8,556 nt of DNA from Gorillibacterium sp. (lineage in GTDB: Bacteria > Bacillota > Bacilli > Paenibacillales > NBRC-103111). A program made the position numbers and the translations under genes. Shown one piece after another: positions 5,903-8,556 of this stretch. The stretch is taken from contig JACMJI010000274.1 of assembly GCA_014380705.1 (NCBI GenBank), forward strand, positions 1-8,556. The letters are read 5' to 3'. How positions within the stretch are numbered: the first letter of the stretch is position 1; every line of letters begins with the position of its first letter. The notes under the pieces are model-generated. The model was not told the DNA's origin. It searched no databases and saw only the letters and a program-made list of their open reading frames with translations.

Positions 5903-5907
5903 GGTGA
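5901..5907 (+). promoter_or_regulatory. Ribosome binding site that fixes the dxr start
   Basis: GAGGTGA overlaps the cdsA stop codon and lies 5 nt before ATG 5913. An in-frame GTG at 5904 sits inside this site and would add only MNR, so ATG 5913 is preferred. Confidence 0.8.
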
Positions 5908-5912
5908 ATAGG

Positions 5913-7067
5913 ATGAAAAAAATTGCTATACTCGGCTCGACAGGCTCGATAGGTACACAAACCTTGGATGTTATTGCCCATGATAACGAACGTTACAGTG
6001 TAGAAGCTCTAGCTGCGGGTCATAATATTGAGCTGCTGCTTAAACAGATTGAGCAATTTCGACCGAAGGTCGTATCTGTACATACCAAAGAACACGCTGA
6101 ACAAATCAAGCAACGAACAAAAGGCGACATCCAGGTACGCTGGGGAGCAGAGGGATTGCTTGCGGCGGCTACGCAAACAGATGCTGAGCTTGTCGTTACT
6201 GCTGTTGTTGGCAGTATGGGACTCGGTTCCACGCTCGCAGCGATTAAGGCAGGTAAACATATTGGTTTAGCAAACAAAGAGACACTCGTAAGCGGTGGTC
6301 ATTTGGTCGTGGAGGCAGCGGCCAAACACGGCGTTCGCTTACTACCTATTGATAGTGAGCATTCCGCTATTTACCAATGCTTGAATGGGGAACAGCAAAA
6401 AGCGATTAAAACGATCATTCTCACCGCCTCTGGAGGTTCCTTTCGCGAGAAAACGCGGGATCAATTAAAGGGTGTTACGGTGGAACAAGCATTAAAGCAT
6501 CCCAACTGGTCAATGGGGGCGAAGATTACCATTGATTCCGCGACAATGGCAAATAAAGGACTCGAGGTTATTGAAGCTCGCTGGCTATTTGGAGCGGATT
6601 ACGACCATATTCGTGTATTGCTTCATCCAGAGAGTGTCATCCACTCCATGGTGGAGTTTATCGATAACAGCGTGATTGCCCAATTAGGAAACCCTGATAT
6701 GCGGGTCCCGATTCAATATGCTCTAACCTATCCCGAACGGTATCCAACTCCCACTTCGCCGCTCAATTTAGCTCAAATCGGGAGCTTACATTTTAGTGAA
6801 ATGGATTTAACGCGTTATCCCTGTCTAGCTATGGCTTATGAATGTGGTAGATTAGGAGGAACTGCTCCAACCGTATTCAATGCCGCCAACGAGATGGCAG
6901 TGGCTCGTTTTCTTCGCAGTGAAATTTCCTTCCTTGGGATTGAAGAGATCATTGCTGAGACGATAGAGCAGCATAAAGTAACAGCGGTTCATTCATTAGA
7001 AGACATTCTGGAAGCAGATCGCTCAGCACGACTTGTAGCTTCAACGATACTTCCGCACTCAAATTGA
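5913..7067 (+). CDS. dxr: 1-deoxy-D-xylulose 5-phosphate reductoisomerase
   Basis: This cytosolic enzyme (also IspC) rearranges and reduces DXP to 2-C-methyl-D-erythritol 4-phosphate with NADPH. It is the committed step of the MEP isoprenoid pathway and the target of fosmidomycin. The 384 residues match the family. The NADPH-binding loop is GSTGSIG (8-14). LANKETLVSGGH (119-130) follows. Metal ligands appear in PIDSEHSAIYQ (145-155; Asp 147, Glu 149) and NKGLEVIEA (214-222; Glu 218). The flexible substrate loop is KHPNWSMGAKITIDSATM (195-212). TASGGSFREKTR (171-182), LLHPESVIHSMVEF (236-249) and the helical C-terminal domain with APTVFNAANE (318-327) complete it. All key residues are present. 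The pathway product feeds UppS two genes upstream. Confidence 0.98.
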   Translation: MKKIAILGSTGSIGTQTLDVIAHDNERYSVEALAAGHNIELLLKQIEQFRPKVVSVHTKEHAEQIKQRTKGDIQVRWGAEGLLAAATQTDAELVVTAVVGSMGLGSTLAAIKAGKHIGLANKETLVSGGHLVVEAAAKHGVRLLPIDSEHSAIYQCLNGEQQKAIKTIILTASGGSFREKTRDQLKGVTVEQALKHPNWSMGAKITIDSATMANKGLEVIEARWLFGADYDHIRVLLHPESVIHSMVEFIDNSVIAQLGNPDMRVPIQYALTYPERYPTPTSPLNLAQIGSLHFSEMDLTRYPCLAMAYECGRLGGTAPTVFNAANEMAVARFLRSEISFLGIEEIIAETIEQHKVTAVHSLEDILEADRSARLVASTILPHSN

Positions 7068-7160
7068 GGCTCATTACTTAATAAGAATGTTCAAAAAGCG
7101 AACAATCCAGCATATTCTTTCGTATGAGGCGACCAGCTTGTATTGATCTTTGCAATCATG

Positions 7161-7191
7161 TTAATCTTAGTACAAAGCTGTGGTTTATAAT
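7161..7191 (+). promoter_or_regulatory. Possible promoter before rseP
   Basis: The 164-nt gap between dxr and rseP contains a perfect -10 TATAAT (7186-7191). The best upstream partner is TTAATC (7161-7166), at a long 19-nt spacing with a 3 of 6 match, and no TGn extension is present. The rest of the gap holds only a weak 5-bp hairpin (TGTTC 7088-7092 with GAACA 7100-7104) and no terminator. Independent rseP transcription is therefore plausible but not firm. Confidence 0.4.
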
Positions 7192-7231
7192 AGTTAGTCG
7201 CTAAAGTTAGAAACGAAGGAGGAGTGAATTT

Positions 7232-8488
7232 TTGAACTCTTTACAAATTGGCCTACAAATCGTGCTCATGTTCTTTGTTCTGGTATCGCTTCATGAGTTC
7301 GGACATTTATTTTTTGCCAAGCGGGCAGGGATTCTGGTCAGGGAATTTGCTATTGGCTTCGGACCGAAGCTGTTTTCTTATAAGAAGGGTGAAACTAGGT
7401 ATACCTTGCGACTTCTTCCTATTGGTGGCTTTGCCCGAATGGCAGGAGAGGATCCGGAAATTACACAGCTTGCTACGGGACAAACCGTAGGACTTCGAAT
7501 ACAAGATGGTCAAGTTATTTCTGTTTACAGTGACCGTTTTGAACGATTGCCCGGGATTGTGATTGGCAATATCGAGGATTTCAATCTGGAGAAGACCCTG
7601 TTTATGCAGATTCTAGTCGATGGTGAAAGCCATCGGTTTACTGTACATCCGCAAGCGTCCGTTGTGCAACACGGTCAGGAGACACAAATTGCTCCTTTAG
7701 ATCGTCAATTTGGCAGTAAAACCGTTCTGCAGCGGGCACTTACTATTTTTGCTGGTCCAGTAATGAATGTGCTGCTTGCTTTTGTGCTTTTCCTTATCTA
7801 TGCCTTCGCTGCAGGTGTGCCTACCAGTGTTAAACTAGGTACGATTTTACCCAATTCCCCCGCTGCCCAAGCAGGTTTGAAGCTTGGTGATATTATTAAG
7901 ACAGCTAACGGTGAGGTTATCGGGACGAACACAGACCGACTCATTAAAATTATTCAAGGCTCAAACGGCAAGTCTGTCTTATTGATCCTTGAACGAAATC
8001 GCGAGGAAATTCAGAAGGAATTGGTACCTGTCGAGATGGAGGGTACGGTTCGTATCGGTACAGATCTTGGCTATGCCACGCGCTCTGCTAAAGTTGGCGA
8101 GGCAATTAACAGTGCATGGGATGATACCGTCTACATGACTGAGCAAATCCTCATTGGCTTTAAGAGGTTGGTAACGGGTGATTTCAAAATGGACGATCTT
8201 GCCGGACCTGTAGGTACGGTTAAATTTACTGCCCAAATTGCCGCAGCTGGGATTGCTCCAATGATTCGCTGGTCAGCACTACTTAGCTTATATTTAGCTA
8301 TATTCAACCTGCTACCCATTCCTGCCTTGGATGGGAGCCGCCTTGTGTTCTTAGGCATTGAAGCGGTTCGAGGCAAACCGGTAGATCCTAATCGAGAAAG
8401 TTTAGTTCATTTTGTAGGATTTGCTCTATTGATGCTTCTGATGATCGCTGTAACCTACAACGATATCCTTAGCCTTTTTCAGGGCTAG
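7232..8488 (+). CDS. rseP: Site-2 intramembrane zinc metalloprotease RseP (RasP in Bacillus)
   Basis: This M50 protease cuts transmembrane helices after a site-1 cut, for example in anti-sigma factors (RsiW in B. subtilis) and in remnant signal peptides. The 418 residues are close to B. subtilis RasP. Transmembrane helix 1 (about 5-29) carries the zinc motif HEFGH (21-25). AIGFGPKLFSYKKGETRYTL and LLPIGGFARMAGEDPE (61-76) are typical. FAGPVMNVLLAFVLFLIYAF (173-192) is the second helix. A single PDZ domain spans about 200-265 (LPNSPAAQAGLKLGDIIKTANG). The third zinc ligand is in NLLPIPALDG (359-368), probably Asp 367. A last helix spans about 393-410. The start is TTG with GGAGG (7218-7222) 9 nt upstream. 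No active-site residue is missing. Confidence 0.97.
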   Translation: MNSLQIGLQIVLMFFVLVSLHEFGHLFFAKRAGILVREFAIGFGPKLFSYKKGETRYTLRLLPIGGFARMAGEDPEITQLATGQTVGLRIQDGQVISVYSDRFERLPGIVIGNIEDFNLEKTLFMQILVDGESHRFTVHPQASVVQHGQETQIAPLDRQFGSKTVLQRALTIFAGPVMNVLLAFVLFLIYAFAAGVPTSVKLGTILPNSPAAQAGLKLGDIIKTANGEVIGTNTDRLIKIIQGSNGKSVLLILERNREEIQKELVPVEMEGTVRIGTDLGYATRSAKVGEAINSAWDDTVYMTEQILIGFKRLVTGDFKMDDLAGPVGTVKFTAQIAAAGIAPMIRWSALLSLYLAIFNLLPIPALDGSRLVFLGIEAVRGKPVDPNRESLVHFVGFALLMLLMIAVTYNDILSLFQG

Positions 8489-8515
8489 CCATTAACTATT
8501 GATCCGGAGGTCACC

Positions 8516-8556
8516 ATGTCTAAAGAAAACGACAAACAATTTGTTAAAGAGATTAC
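8516..8556 (+). CDS. proS: Start of prolyl-tRNA synthetase, probably the short type-3 form (3' partial)
   Basis: ATG 8516 follows GGAGG (8506-8510) at 5 nt. Only MSKENDKQFVKEIT is visible before the window ends. In many Bacilli proS follows rseP. The B. subtilis long-type enzyme begins with a motif like LIPTLREVPADAE, which is absent here. The FVKEIT beginning after a short Lys/Glu-rich stretch resembles instead the archaeal/eukaryotic-like short ProS that some Bacillota carry. Fourteen residues are too few for certainty. The gap to rseP is 27 nt, implying co-transcription. Confidence 0.5.
   Translation, partial: MSKENDKQFVKEI

Noticed and set aside
7088..7104. GTTC/GAAC inverted repeat as a LexA-type operator
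   Set aside because: The half-sites are in the opposite order to the Gram-positive GAAC...GTTC box, and there is no SOS context.

Overview
The window is a Gram-positive (Bacillota) chromosomal core region. Gene order and protein sequences point to Paenibacillus or a close relative. The order is flagellar-operon tail, rpsB, tsf, pyrH, frr, uppS, cdsA, dxr, rseP, proS, which is the order known from Bacillus subtilis. Strong GGAGG-type ribosome binding sites and frequent GTG/TTG starts fit this. Three details depart from B. subtilis: EF-Ts is a short form with one core subdomain, a small membrane protein with a lone MltG LysM-like domain sits just before rpsB, and the first residues of the last gene look like the short (type 3) prolyl-tRNA synthetase. 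All genes lie on the plus strand.

Region 1 (1-956) holds the 3' part of a SwrB-like coiled-coil gene, whose start is outside the window. An 8-nt overlap links it to a 166-residue membrane-anchored protein. This is probably the end of the fla/che operon.

Region 2 (957-2664) holds a promoter with an extended -10, a structured leader, rpsB (ribosomal protein S2), a hairpin, tsf (EF-Ts) and a terminator. The leader contains a near copy of the rpsB translation start region, GGAGGTG followed by ATGGCAGT, which also opens a 12-codon reading frame. One of its hairpin arms could pair instead with the real rpsB start. This suggests translational autoregulation and is the most interesting item here.

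Region 3 (2665-4230) holds pyrH and frr, overlapping by one base, followed by two hairpins. The group S2, EF-Ts, UMP kinase and ribosome recycling factor couples translation with pyrimidine nucleotide supply.

Region 4 (4231-8556) is the envelope-lipid block. UppS makes undecaprenyl diphosphate, CdsA makes CDP-diacylglycerol, Dxr makes MEP for isoprenoid precursors that feed UppS, and RseP is the site-2 intramembrane protease. RseP may have its own promoter. The proS start is cut by the window edge. I see no mobile elements, CRISPR array, tRNA or rRNA. The window is mostly conserved housekeeping DNA, and I did not find a clearly new multi-gene system.
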